Shown here in pieces: positions 1 through 6,777 of a stretch of 7,359 nucleotides of DNA. Location: positions 1 through 7,359 of the forward strand of contig JAJDFU010000619.1 of assembly GCA_020528935.1 (NCBI GenBank), read 5' to 3'. Source of the stretch: Saprospiraceae bacterium (GTDB lineage: Bacteria > Bacteroidota > Bacteroidia > Chitinophagales > Saprospiraceae). Each line of letters opens with the position of its first letter. The first letter of the stretch is position 1. The position numbers were made by a program, and so were the translations under genes. The notes beneath the pieces are model-generated. The model searched no databases. It saw nothing but the letters and a program-made list of their open reading frames with translations, and was not told where the DNA came from.

Positions 1-1170
1 CGCCCGCACCCTGAAGCTCAGGGTGCCCAGGGCCCAGACCTCGGAAGTGGGGTTGCGGAAGCTCACGTTTTCGAAGACAAAGCCCTCCCGGATGGGAACC
101 GGAAATAGCGGGGCCTCCGCCGGGCTTTGAATTTTGGGCCGGATATCGAAAAAGTCGAAGAGGTCCTGCAGGTAGAGCGACTGCTCGGCAATTTTGGAGA
201 AGCGGTTCATGATGCTTTGCAGCATGCCCTGCATGCGGCTGAACGATCCGGCCAGAAAGGTGAGGGTACCCACCGTGATCGCACCGCCGATGGTTTGCAG
301 GATGATAAAGACGTACGCCCCGTAATAGGCCAGGGTGCCGATGGCGGAAAGCACACTGCCCACCGTCGCCCGGTTGACAGCCAGCTTGCGGTTGGCCCGG
401 TAGTAGCTGTCGGCCAGCTCCCGAAACCGCCTGGCGATGAAGTCCGACAGCGAGAACATCTTGACCTCCTTGGCGGTCTGGTCGCTGGCGCCGATATACC
501 GCAGGTAGTCCAGTTCGCGGCGCTCGGGGGTCCAGCTGCGCGTGAGGGAATAGGTGCGCTGGTTGAAATGCGACTCGCCCAGGAAGGAAGGGATCACGGC
601 TACGAAAAGGATGAGGATGAGCCAGGGGTTGAAGGCCACCAGCCCGCCCCCTAGGAAGACGACCGTGATGATATCCTGGGCCTGCGACAGCACCTGCGAC
701 ATGAGCACGGTGCGGCCGTTCGTCTGGCGGCGGGCCAGTTCCAGCTTGTCGTAAAAGTTGGGGTCCTCGAAATGATAGAGATCCAGGCTGGCAGCATGGC
801 GGATCAGCTTTTCGGAGGTCGTATTGGCAAAGAGGTCGCCCAGGAGGATGTCCAGCAACGTAATGCCGCGGTTGAGCAGGTCGGAGAGTACCGCCAGCCC
901 CAGCTCGATGCCAACCATCAGCCAGAGGTAGGCCTGGTCGGCTTCGGGCTGTTCGATCAGCAGGATGATCTCGTCAATGATTTCCTTGCCTACGTACAGC
1001 ATCGCCAGCGGCATGGCCGATTTGAGCAGGCGCAGGGCAGCCGTGGCCAGGGTCATGCCCTTGTGGGTGTCCCAGATCATCCGGAAGAACTTGGGCAGAT
1101 TGCGCAGGGCACCCACCTGCTCGCTGAAGGATTTGGTTTTCGGCTTGGTTTTTTTGGATGGCTGGCTCAT
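1..1170 (-). CDS. ABC exporter, fused permease-ATPase (partial, C-terminus off left edge)
   Basis: This reading frame starts at ATG 1170 and stays open to base 1, giving 390 residues; the in-frame stop upstream is at 1261-1263 with no other ATG between. It looks like a half-transporter of the ABC exporter type (membrane domain followed by ATPase), which would act as a dimer in the inner membrane. Residues 1-35 are basic and cytosolic-like. Hydrophobic stretches lie near 41-60, 81-97, 165-195 and 270-310. A long polar section with FEDPNFYDKLELAR (134-147) is typical of the cytoplasmic extensions of this family. From about residue 362, GFVFENVSFRNP and LSFRVRA match the first strands of the nucleotide-binding domain, so Walker A, the ABC signature and Walker B lie outside the window. 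Asn373 sits where an A-loop tyrosine is usual. The substrate cannot be told; lipid, peptide and drug exporters all fit. It is divergent from the helicase gene, and no clear promoter match was found upstream. Confidence 0.88.
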   Translation of the reverse strand, partial: MSQPSKKTKPKTKSFSEQVGALRNLPKFFRMIWDTHKGMTLATAALRLLKSAMPLAMLYVGKEIIDEIILLIEQPEADQAYLWLMVGIELGLAVLSDLLNRGITLLDILLGDLFANTTSEKLIRHAASLDLYHFEDPNFYDKLELARRQTNGRTVLMSQVLSQAQDIITVVFLGGGLVAFNPWLILILFVAVIPSFLGESHFNQRTYSLTRSWTPERRELDYLRYIGASDQTAKEVKMFSLSDFIARRFRELADSYYRANRKLAVNRATVGSVLSAIGTLAYYGAYVFIILQTIGGAITVGTLTFLAGSFSRMQGMLQSIMNRFSKIAEQSLYLQDLFDFFDIRPKIQSPAEAPLFPVPIREGFVFENVSFRNPTSEVWALGTLSFRVRA

Positions 1171-1316
1171 GCTGGGAATTGAACAGGAAGTCCGGATTGG
1201 GGTTTTAATACCGTTTAAAAAATGAAAAGTTGCATGCCGAAAACGAAGTGGTTTGGGACTTCAAACGGCTTCGAGTCGAGCTGAGTGCGTATGCACGGTT
1301 TTCATGCCGCTACCCC

Positions 1317-1336
1317 CCTGCCAAAGGCATGGCAGG
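1317..1336. repeat. Short inverted repeat in divergent intergenic gap
   Basis: CCTGCCA at 1317-1323 is repeated in inverted form as TGGCAGG at 1330-1336, with a 6-base spacer. It lies in the 209-base gap between the divergent ABC exporter and helicase genes, 44 bases before the helicase start. It could be an operator-like site or a leader hairpin of the helicase mRNA. No T-tract follows on either strand, so a terminator is unlikely. A 7-bp repeat in GC-rich DNA may also be chance. Elsewhere in this gap I see only TATCCTTA at 1342-1349, a poor match to the Bacteroidota TAnnTTTG element. Confidence 0.35.
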
Positions 1337-1379
1337 CAGGTTATCCTTAAAACCGCATTAGATCGAAAACCAATCGCCA

Positions 1380-3311
1380 TTGGGAAAACAAGACGGAGTT
1401 GAAAAAGATTACCCTCATTTTTCACGCCTGCTGGATCTGCTGGCCCTGGAGCGCCGCGAAGACGAGGAGGCTTTTCGCGAGATGGTGGCTTCCAAGCCGC
1501 TGGACGAGCGGCGCAAGGAGGGCTATACCTGGCAGCCCGTAGAAGTGGTGAAAAGCGGCTACACCTATGGCGACCGGGCGTTCGTCGAGCTGCTGCATCC
1601 GGCTCCGGTGCGGGAGGACGAGCATCAGTTCCGTGCGGGGAAGCCGGTGCAGGTGTTCTCGGTCCAGCCGGAAGTGAAGCGCCCGAATTGCAAGGGGGTG
1701 GTCTTTTATGTGAGCGGCCGCCGCATGCGCATCATTCTCAACAGCCGCGATCTGCCCGACTGGCTGGGCCTGGGCGGGGTAGGAGTGGACATACAGTTTG
1801 ACGCCACCACCTACGAAGAAATGGAAAACGCACTCCACCGTGTGATCAGAGCTCAGGGCGATCGCCTGGCGGAGTTGCGGGCCATTTCCCTGGGAAAAAA
1901 GCAGCCGCAACGCGGCCCGCTGCCCGAAATAGCTGCGGACAAGGAGCTCAATCCCGCTCAGCGAGCGGCCGTGCGCTACATTCTGGCTTCCCGGGACATA
2001 GCCCTGGTGCACTGTCCGCCGGGTACGGGGAAGACGACCACCCTGGTGCAGGCCATAACGGCCATGAGTGCCACGGAACACAACATCCTGGTCACTGCCC
2101 CGTCCAATACGGCTGTGGACGTGCTCACCGAGCGGCTGGCCGATCAGGGGCTTCAAGTGGTGCGCGTAGGCAACATCTCCAGGGTAGAGGAATCCATATG
2201 GGCGCACACCCTGGATGTTCAACTGGCCCGGCATCCGGAAAGCAAGCACATCAAAAAGCTCAAGGTCCAGGCCGCTGAAAAGCGCCGGGCTGCCGGCCGC
2301 TACAAGCGGCGCTTCGGGAAGGCCGAATACCTGGAGCGCAAGAACCTGTACCGGGAAGCTTCCGAATTGCAGGCCTGGGCGCGACAGCTGGAGGACCGCC
2401 TGCTCGATCTCATTCTGGATCAGGCCCAGGTGGTCTGCTGCACCCTCATTGGGTCCGTGCATCCCGTGCTGGCCCGCCGCCGCTTTCGCACCGTCTTCAT
2501 TGACGAGGCAGCCCAGGCGCGGGAGCCCGCGACCTGGGTGCCCATTAGCCGGGCTTCGCGCGTGGTCCTGGCCGGCGATCCCTTTCAGTTGCCGCCGACG
2601 GTGCGCTCGGCGCGGGCTCAGAAGGGCGGCCTGGACGTGACCCTGCTGGAGCGCTGCCTGCCACGCTTCGGGCAGGCAGCTTTCCTGAATGTGCAATACC
2701 GCATGCACGAGCACATCATGGGGTTTTCCAATGCCTGGTTTTACGGAGATCGGCTGCAGGCCGATGCCTCCGTGGCCCGTCACCAGCTGGCCGGCCCGGC
2801 CGGCGGGCCGTTGGTGTTTGTGGATACGGCCGGATGCGGCTTCGAGGAGGACGAGCACCCGGTGTACAAGAGCAAAAGCAACCGGGGCGAAGCGCTCATC
2901 TTGCTGGAACACCTTCGCCAGATGCGGGAACAACTGGAGGAACCTGCTGTACGACTGGCGATACTCACGCCCTACCGGCAGCAGGTGCAACTCCTGGACG
3001 AACTAGTGGCTGAAGATCCGGTCCTGGCCGGGCAAAACCTCACCATCCGCACCGTCGACGGCTTTCAGGGGCAGGAAGCCGATGCGGTGTACATCTCGCT
3101 GGTGCGTTCCAATGGCAAGGGCGAGTTGGGCTTTCTGCGGGATTACCGCCGGATGAACGTCGCGCTCACCCGGGCCCGCAAGCTGCTGGTCGTGGTTGGC
3201 GACAGTGCCACCCTGGGCGGCGACCCCTTCTACCAGGCCTTCCTGTCGTATTGCGAAGAAAAAGCGGCCTATCAGACCGCCTGGTCTTATCTGCAGAGCG
3301 GCACTCCATGA
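1380..3311 (+). CDS. UPF1/IGHMBP2-like superfamily 1 DNA/RNA helicase
   Basis: This is a complete 643-residue protein, predicted to be an ATP-driven 5'-3' helicase on DNA or RNA. Residues 1-180 form a family-type N-terminal region without catalytic motifs. The helicase motifs follow in order: Q-motif NPAQRAAV (191-198), Walker A CPPGTGKTT (212-220), motif Ia TAPSNTAVDVL (239-249), motif II DEAAQA (375-380), motif III LAGDPFQLPP (397-406), motif IV QYRMHEHI (439-446), motif V TVDGFQGQEADAV (558-570) and motif VI RRMNVALTRAR (590-600). DEAAQ is the mark of the UPF1-like (SF1B) branch. Between 285 and 345 is a charged, probably coiled insertion. The start is taken as TTG 1380: an in-frame TAG lies at 1359-1361, and the first in-frame ATG (codon 35) would remove the N-terminal segment HFSRLLDLLALERREDEEAF that resembles relatives as I remember them. 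Walker A has Cys212 where Gly is usual. Stand-alone bacterial members have poorly defined roles; a repair or RNA role is inference. Confidence 0.93.
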   Translation: MGKQDGVEKDYPHFSRLLDLLALERREDEEAFREMVASKPLDERRKEGYTWQPVEVVKSGYTYGDRAFVELLHPAPVREDEHQFRAGKPVQVFSVQPEVKRPNCKGVVFYVSGRRMRIILNSRDLPDWLGLGGVGVDIQFDATTYEEMENALHRVIRAQGDRLAELRAISLGKKQPQRGPLPEIAADKELNPAQRAAVRYILASRDIALVHCPPGTGKTTTLVQAITAMSATEHNILVTAPSNTAVDVLTERLADQGLQVVRVGNISRVEESIWAHTLDVQLARHPESKHIKKLKVQAAEKRRAAGRYKRRFGKAEYLERKNLYREASELQAWARQLEDRLLDLILDQAQVVCCTLIGSVHPVLARRRFRTVFIDEAAQAREPATWVPISRASRVVLAGDPFQLPPTVRSARAQKGGLDVTLLERCLPRFGQAAFLNVQYRMHEHIMGFSNAWFYGDRLQADASVARHQLAGPAGGPLVFVDTAGCGFEEDEHPVYKSKSNRGEALILLEHLRQMREQLEEPAVRLAILTPYRQQVQLLDELVAEDPVLAGQNLTIRTVDGFQGQEADAVYISLVRSNGKGELGFLRDYRRMNVALTRARKLLVVVGDSATLGGDPFYQAFLSYCEEKAAYQTAWSYLQSGTP

Positions 3312-3312
3312 C

Positions 3313-3346
3313 AAAAGGCCTGCGAAACGAATTTCACAGGCCTCTT
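3313..3346. terminator. Terminator-like hairpin between convergent genes (helicase and gldN)
   Basis: AGGCCTG at 3316-3322 pairs with CAGGCCT at 3337-3343. After one mismatch the stem continues as GAAA/TTTC (3324-3327 with 3332-3335), closed by the loop CGAA. On the minus strand the stem is followed by TTTT (3316-3313), so it suits the end of the gldN transcript, which stops at 3369. On the plus strand the tail CTCTT is poor, so termination of the helicase mRNA by the same hairpin is less certain. The position, immediately after the helicase stop and 23 bases beyond the gldN stop, favours a shared bidirectional terminator. Confidence 0.7.
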
Positions 3347-3368
3347 GCACAGACGGTATCGCAGCAGA

Positions 3369-4241
3369 TCAATACGACCAGAGGTCGTGCTCAAAATTGA
3401 AGATCTCGCTTTTGATGCGTTGGGATTCCAGCAGGATATCCACTCCGGACACGTAGTCCTGGATGCGTCGATTGTAGACGTTGGATTCCTTCCAGATATA
3501 GCTGGAGAAAAAACGCATTTCAAAGAGGTCTTCCCAGGACATGGGGCTGGCGTCGTTGTAAAAGTTGAACACCCGCTCGTGAGCCAGCACCTTGCGCGCT
3601 TCGGGGTAATACACCCAGAAAAGGGGCTGTTCGAAGCGAAAGTTGCCGTTGTCGTCCTTGTTGTCGATCATGGGGGCGATGCCCAGGATGCGCACCTGCA
3701 GGGTAGAGGTTTCGATGTCGAAGAACCAAACCTCCTTGATGCGGTACCGCTTGATCTCTTCGGGATTGAGCTCATTGGTCACCACCTGCATAGTGGTCTC
3801 ATAGGTTTCGGGGTCGGTCACGTAGATGGTATCCCGGGAGGCACCGATGCTCTTGACTTCCTCCGGCGTGAAGGGATTGCTGAATTTATCGTCCTCCGTG
3901 CTGTACACCGTGATCTCCCCCGATTTTGCCGCATCCATAAGGATGGTAAAGAAGGGGCGGTCCGGGTAAGCGAAGGGAAGATTCATCTTCTCGCGTGTAT
4001 CGATGACGCGCCAGATGCGTTTCTCCCAGAAAATGTCGGCTTCGCGCACGTTGTCGTAGGGGAGTACGCGCTTCTCGTAAGTGAGGCGGCGCTCCACGAT
4101 GTCGTCAACCGGCTTCTCCTGCATCGTCTCGCCGGATTCGAGCATCATCATACTGTCGTCGTCCTCCGGAGTCTGGGCGCCCAGGGTGCCAAGCTGAACC
4201 AGCATAACGAGCGTGAGTAGTAAGTTCCAAGTTTTCTTCAT
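3369..4241 (-). CDS. gldN: GldN, T9SS/gliding motility periplasmic ring protein
   Basis: The protein has 290 residues and is homologous to GldN of Flavobacterium and PorN of Porphyromonas. These bind the lipoprotein GldK/PorK in a periplasmic ring at the outer membrane, needed for type IX secretion. Residues 1-22 (MKK, then a leucine-rich core, ending LGA) form a Sec signal peptide, probably cut before Gln23. An acidic, Met-rich linker follows (26-50). The mature domain carries conserved GldN segments: FWEKRIWRVIDTREKMNLPF (71-90), RPFFTILMDAA (95-105), KRYRIKEVWFFD (164-175), RILGIAP (184-190), PLFWVYYPEAR (206-216), SWEDLFEMRFFSSYIWK (235-251) and the terminal IFNFEHDLWSY (280-290). It is the last gene of the gldKLMN run, 165 bases beyond gldM. 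That gap holds an intrinsic terminator, and a TACCTTTG box lies just before the ATG, suggesting it can be transcribed separately. No truncation is seen. Confidence 0.97.
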   Translation of the reverse strand: MKKTWNLLLTLVMLVQLGTLGAQTPEDDDSMMMLESGETMQEKPVDDIVERRLTYEKRVLPYDNVREADIFWEKRIWRVIDTREKMNLPFAYPDRPFFTILMDAAKSGEITVYSTEDDKFSNPFTPEEVKSIGASRDTIYVTDPETYETTMQVVTNELNPEEIKRYRIKEVWFFDIETSTLQVRILGIAPMIDNKDDNGNFRFEQPLFWVYYPEARKVLAHERVFNFYNDASPMSWEDLFEMRFFSSYIWKESNVYNRRIQDYVSGVDILLESQRIKSEIFNFEHDLWSY

Positions 4242-4243
4242 GA

Positions 4244-4251
4244 CAAAGGTA
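4244..4251 (-). promoter_or_regulatory. Candidate Bacteroidota -7 element upstream of gldN
   Basis: Read on the minus strand this is TACCTTTG, an exact match to the TAnnTTTG consensus of the primary sigma factor of Bacteroidota. It ends two bases before the gldN ATG, so initiation at the usual distance would fall at or within the start codon and give a leaderless or nearly leaderless mRNA. No clear TTTG box was found 17-21 bases upstream, which weakens the call. It lies downstream of the terminator in the gldM-gldN gap, where a separate gldN promoter would be expected. Confidence 0.35.
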
Positions 4252-4323
4252 GTTTGCGGTAGTTGTGTGAGAACGCACTAAGATAACGGTTTCTCAGGAA
4301 GCACTATTATATGTGCACGGGCT

Positions 4324-4381
4324 AAAAAAATCCCGGCACGATTGGTGGATGGGTAAGGTGAGGACCACAATCATGCCGGGA
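4324..4381 (-). terminator. Intrinsic terminator between gldM and gldN
   Basis: In the minus-strand transcript, TCCCGGCA (from 4381) pairs with TGCCGGGA (ending 4331). The stem continues through a U-G wobble (4373/4339), a 5-bp block (4372-4368 with 4344-4340) and, after one bulged base, a 3-bp block, closed by a 16-base loop (4364-4349). Seven T residues (4330-4324) follow the stem directly, the classic rho-independent arrangement. It begins 25 bases after the gldM stop. It should end or attenuate transcripts from upstream gld genes before gldN. Confidence 0.82.
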
Positions 4382-4406
4382 GGAAAAACAGGGATGCAAT
4401 CAATGA

Positions 4407-5984
4407 TTAATTGATGCGGAAAACAAGGGAGTTAATCTTACGGCCCGCTTTGTCGCCGGGACAGCGGGCTTTGACGTTGTCGAAGTAGTAGGTGTCACCG
4501 GGTTTGGCCTTGTTGATCAGCCGGCGGGCGTCGCCGGCAAAGCTTCCGCCCGAGTTGATGGCCGGGACCGGATCCTGGCGTTTGGCTACGTACACCAGCT
4601 CGAAGCCCTGGATCTGGCATTTGGCGTCGAAGTCGAAATTGTCGAGCCAGGCGACCAGGCCGCGCTGGGCCTTGAATGTGCCGTTGCCGATCGGGCCGCT
4701 GTCCACATTGCCCAGGCGAGCCACCGGGTCGGGGATGCGCTTCACGCGGAAGTCGAACTGGGTAGATGCCAGTCCGCCACCCGCTACGGTAATGGTGGCA
4801 TTGCCCTGCTGGCTCACGCGCACGTTGTACTTGCCGGTGCCGGTGCGGTTCATCTGGATGCCGCCGCCGGAGCCGCTCACCCGCAGTTGGTTGGTGGATA
4901 CGCCGGCTGCCGCGATGGATACCGGATTGTCCACACCGATATAGAGTACGTTCATTTTATCTGCCGATACGGTGACCGAACGGCGACCTACTTCGTACTC
5001 GAACTCCTTTTCGTAGGTCTCCTCTTCGCCCGTGGTCGGGTTGATGAGGGTGATCGCCACGTTGTAGCGCTTCACGCCCGTGCCCGAGGTGCGGGTCGAA
5101 TACTCGGCGATACCTTCCTCGTTGACATCCAGCGGATTGCCGTTGACGCGCACCTGCATGTTTTCGTACACGGATTTACTGGAGGCGCCAATGGTGATGT
5201 CGGCATTGTAGGTATCGCCGGCAATGACGTAGCTCTTCTCGGCCGATGCGATGGGAATGAAGGCGTCCACCTTGAAGGTGGTCTTGCCCAATTGCTCGAC
5301 CAGAAAGTTGAGCACGGCGGCTTCGGAGCTCTTCATGTCGTTCTGAAACTTGCGGAGCACCGGAAACAGCGAGGCCACCGGCATCTGGTTGAAGGTGTAA
5401 TACCCCCAGCTGGGTGCGTCGGACTTTTTCCAGTCCTCGGATATACCCAGGGCGATACTTTTCTCCAGGTTGGCGACCGACTCGTTGTTGATGGCGGTAC
5501 CTTCCAGCCCTTTGAGGCCGTTGACGATCTCCAGGATCTTATCCCGGTCGGTGCGGATGCGCTCCTCGATCTCGTCGCCCTTGCCCTGGTTGACAAACAT
5601 CAGGGTGGTGATATCCTTGTTCTTGTATCCCTTGGGGCGACCGGGATAGCGCGCATCTTCGTCGTAGACCCCACCGGAAAGTTCTACCATGGAGTCGCGG
5701 ACCTCATCGATATAGTCGTTGAAGTCTTCGGAAACCTCAATGATCTGCTTGGCGGCGTCTACCAGCGGCTGGTATTTTTCGCGGTCCTGCTCGGCGTTCT
5801 GGTTGAGGGCGGCCAGGGCAAACTCGTTCGATCCGTCGATGATGGAGTTGCTGTTGGCGATGCCCTTATCTATGGAAAAGAAGGCATTGATGATCTCGGC
5901 TGATACGTTGAGGGCCAATAGGGCTGTCAACACCAGATACATGAGGTTGATCATCAACTGCCGTGGTTCCTTAGGAATGGCCAT
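4407..5984 (-). CDS. gldM: GldM, T9SS/gliding motor periplasmic shaft protein
   Basis: The protein has 525 residues. GldM (PorM) is the inner-membrane partner of GldL; its dimer crosses the periplasm and is thought to pass motor motion to the GldK/GldN ring. The short cytoplasmic N-terminus MAIPKEPRQLM is followed by one membrane helix (about 12-31), with the family signature INLMYLVLTALLALNVSAEI. Arg8 aligns with Arg9 of Flavobacterium johnsoniae GldM, which contacts the essential GldL glutamate. The helical first periplasmic domain runs to about 235. Beta-rich domains follow: roughly 236-335 (KVDAFIPIASAEKSYVIAGD), 336-415 (SVTVSADKMNVLYIGVDNP), and a C-terminal domain from about 416 (RIPDPVARLG, FKAQRG, NFDFDAKCQIQGFELVY). 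Cys456 and Cys508 in the last domain could form a disulfide, which is inference. The length is normal for the family. The start is 51 bases after the gldL stop without a terminator between, so L and M are probably co-transcribed. No Shine-Dalgarno sequence is visible, as is usual in this phylum. Confidence 0.98.
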   Translation of the reverse strand: MAIPKEPRQLMINLMYLVLTALLALNVSAEIINAFFSIDKGIANSNSIIDGSNEFALAALNQNAEQDREKYQPLVDAAKQIIEVSEDFNDYIDEVRDSMVELSGGVYDEDARYPGRPKGYKNKDITTLMFVNQGKGDEIEERIRTDRDKILEIVNGLKGLEGTAINNESVANLEKSIALGISEDWKKSDAPSWGYYTFNQMPVASLFPVLRKFQNDMKSSEAAVLNFLVEQLGKTTFKVDAFIPIASAEKSYVIAGDTYNADITIGASSKSVYENMQVRVNGNPLDVNEEGIAEYSTRTSGTGVKRYNVAITLINPTTGEEETYEKEFEYEVGRRSVTVSADKMNVLYIGVDNPVSIAAAGVSTNQLRVSGSGGGIQMNRTGTGKYNVRVSQQGNATITVAGGGLASTQFDFRVKRIPDPVARLGNVDSGPIGNGTFKAQRGLVAWLDNFDFDAKCQIQGFELVYVAKRQDPVPAINSGGSFAGDARRLINKAKPGDTYYFDNVKARCPGDKAGRKINSLVFRIN

Positions 5985-6035
5985 GCTTTGCGTTTTTAGC
6001 GATTATAAAAAATGGAATGGGGCAGTTGGCCTCGA

Positions 6036-6647
6036 TTACTGGTTGCGGCCCACATTGGACATGGCGGAGATCATATTGCCATACACCTGGTTGAGCGCCG
6101 TGAAGGAGTTGTTCAGGGAGCCGAGGTTCTGATTGAGCTGCAGCAGGTTATCCTTGTATTTTTTGGTGTCCTCGGTGGCGTCCATCAGGTCGGCCATGGC
6201 CTCATTGATCTTGGAGTAGAAGTTGGACATGGTCTGTACCTGCTGGCTCATACCGGAAAAGTCGGCTTCCTGCAGGGCTTTGAGCGAAGACATGCTTCTC
6301 GACATATTTTGCAACTCGCTGAGCATGCCGCCCAGGTGCTGTTCCACCACCTCGCCGTTCAGAGCAGGTGTCTGCGCACCTACCGGGCCTTCCGTAAGCG
6401 GGGCGAGCTGGGCGTTGTAGTCGTCCAGGCCGGGGTAGAGCTTGTCCCAGTAGTAGTCGGGTGCCGGTCCGGTGATGCCCAGGAAGAGGAAAATGAAAGC
6501 CTCCACCGAAAGACCCACTATCAGCATCTCACTGGCATAGGGCCAACTCTCCAGCTTGAAGAGGGCACCCATCAGTACGATGGCGGCACCTACGCCGATG
6601 ATCAGGTTTTTCAGATACTTGAATCCTTTGGAATGCAAAAAGCTCAT
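6036..6647 (-). CDS. gldL: GldL, T9SS/gliding proton-driven motor stator-like protein
   Basis: The protein has 203 residues. GldL (PorL) assembles as an inner-membrane ring around the GldM helices and converts proton flow into motion. Two membrane helices are visible at about 12-31 (YLKNLIIGVGAAIVLMGALF) and 41-59 (MLIVGLSVEAFIFLFLGIT). Glu49 in the second helix falls at the same number as the essential Glu49 of F. johnsoniae GldL. The family segment ITGPAPDYYWDKLYPGLDDY (58-77) follows. The rest is a Met/Gln/Asn-rich cytoplasmic region (about 100-200) predicted to be helical coiled coil. I chose ATG 6647 because MSFLHSKGFKYLKN is the normal family N-terminus. The frame is open further upstream to a TTG at 6686, but that extension would run into the T-tract of the preceding terminator and adds non-family residues. 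The upstream sequence is A/T-rich with no Shine-Dalgarno. Confidence 0.97.
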   Translation of the reverse strand: MSFLHSKGFKYLKNLIIGVGAAIVLMGALFKLESWPYASEMLIVGLSVEAFIFLFLGITGPAPDYYWDKLYPGLDDYNAQLAPLTEGPVGAQTPALNGEVVEQHLGGMLSELQNMSRSMSSLKALQEADFSGMSQQVQTMSNFYSKINEAMADLMDATEDTKKYKDNLLQLNQNLGSLNNSFTALNQVYGNMISAMSNVGRNQ

Positions 6648-6684
6648 TGCAGTAAATTTTTGTGAACGGTTAGTTATTCCAAGC

Positions 6685-6707
6685 AAAAAAACCTCTTGAA
6701 AAAGAGG
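6685..6707 (-). terminator. Intrinsic terminator between gldK and gldL
   Basis: In the minus-strand transcript, CCTCTT (6707-6702) pairs perfectly with AAGAGG (6697-6692) around the loop TTTC, and seven T residues (6691-6685) follow at once. The stem is short and not GC-rich, but hairpin plus T7 is a textbook arrangement. It lies 37 bases before the gldL start codon, so most transcripts arriving from gldK should stop here unless read through. Confidence 0.78.
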
Positions 6708-6710
6708 CTA

Positions 6711-6735
6711 CAAGTATAATGCAAGGGAAATCAAA
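6711..6735 (-). promoter_or_regulatory. Weak candidate promoter for gldLM overlapping the terminator
   Basis: On the minus strand TATACTTG (6718-6711) matches the TAnnTTTG element with one mismatch, and TTTG (6735-6732) lies upstream. The spacing of 13 bases is shorter than the usual 17-21, so the match is poor. If used, transcription would start inside the following terminator hairpin and so avoid forming it, which would let gldL and gldM be expressed independently of gldK. This is a suggestion from position only. Confidence 0.18.
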
Positions 6736-6777
6736 AGTTACATGGACAGGCGAAAAAACTGCGGGTATTTTCGCTTG

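Noticed and set aside
6..26. Near-perfect palindrome GCACCCTGA/TCAGGGTGC at the left edge, considered as a fold-back assembly artefact
   Set aside because: The bases encode TLSFRVR, the residues expected for this family at the start of the nucleotide-binding domain, so coding constraint explains them.
127..1182. Plus-strand open frames across the first kilobase
   Set aside because: The minus strand has one uninterrupted 390-codon frame with ABC exporter features covering the same bases.
1422..2990. A 522-codon open frame on the minus strand opposite the helicase
   Set aside because: Its product has no recognisable domain and is rich in His, Gln, Arg and Leu, while the plus-strand frame carries every SF1 helicase motif. 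It is a by-product of GC-rich codon bias.
3345..4220. A 291-codon plus-strand open frame opposite gldN
   Set aside because: The minus strand encodes a full GldN with signal peptide and family signatures; the plus frame mirrors its codon usage and resembles nothing known.
4304..4315. ATAATAG-type sequence in the gldM-gldN gap resembling an E. coli -10 box
   Set aside because: Bacteroidota primary sigma factors use TAnnTTTG rather than TATAAT, and no partner box is present.
4887..5903. A 338-codon plus-strand open frame opposite gldM
   Set aside because: It is antisense to an unmistakable GldM; its Val/Asp/Gly/His-rich composition is typical of shadow frames in GC-rich genes.
4286..6673. AACCGTT shared by the gldL and gldN upstream regions as a possible common operator
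   Set aside because: Only seven bases are shared, at different distances from the start codons; this can be expected by chance.
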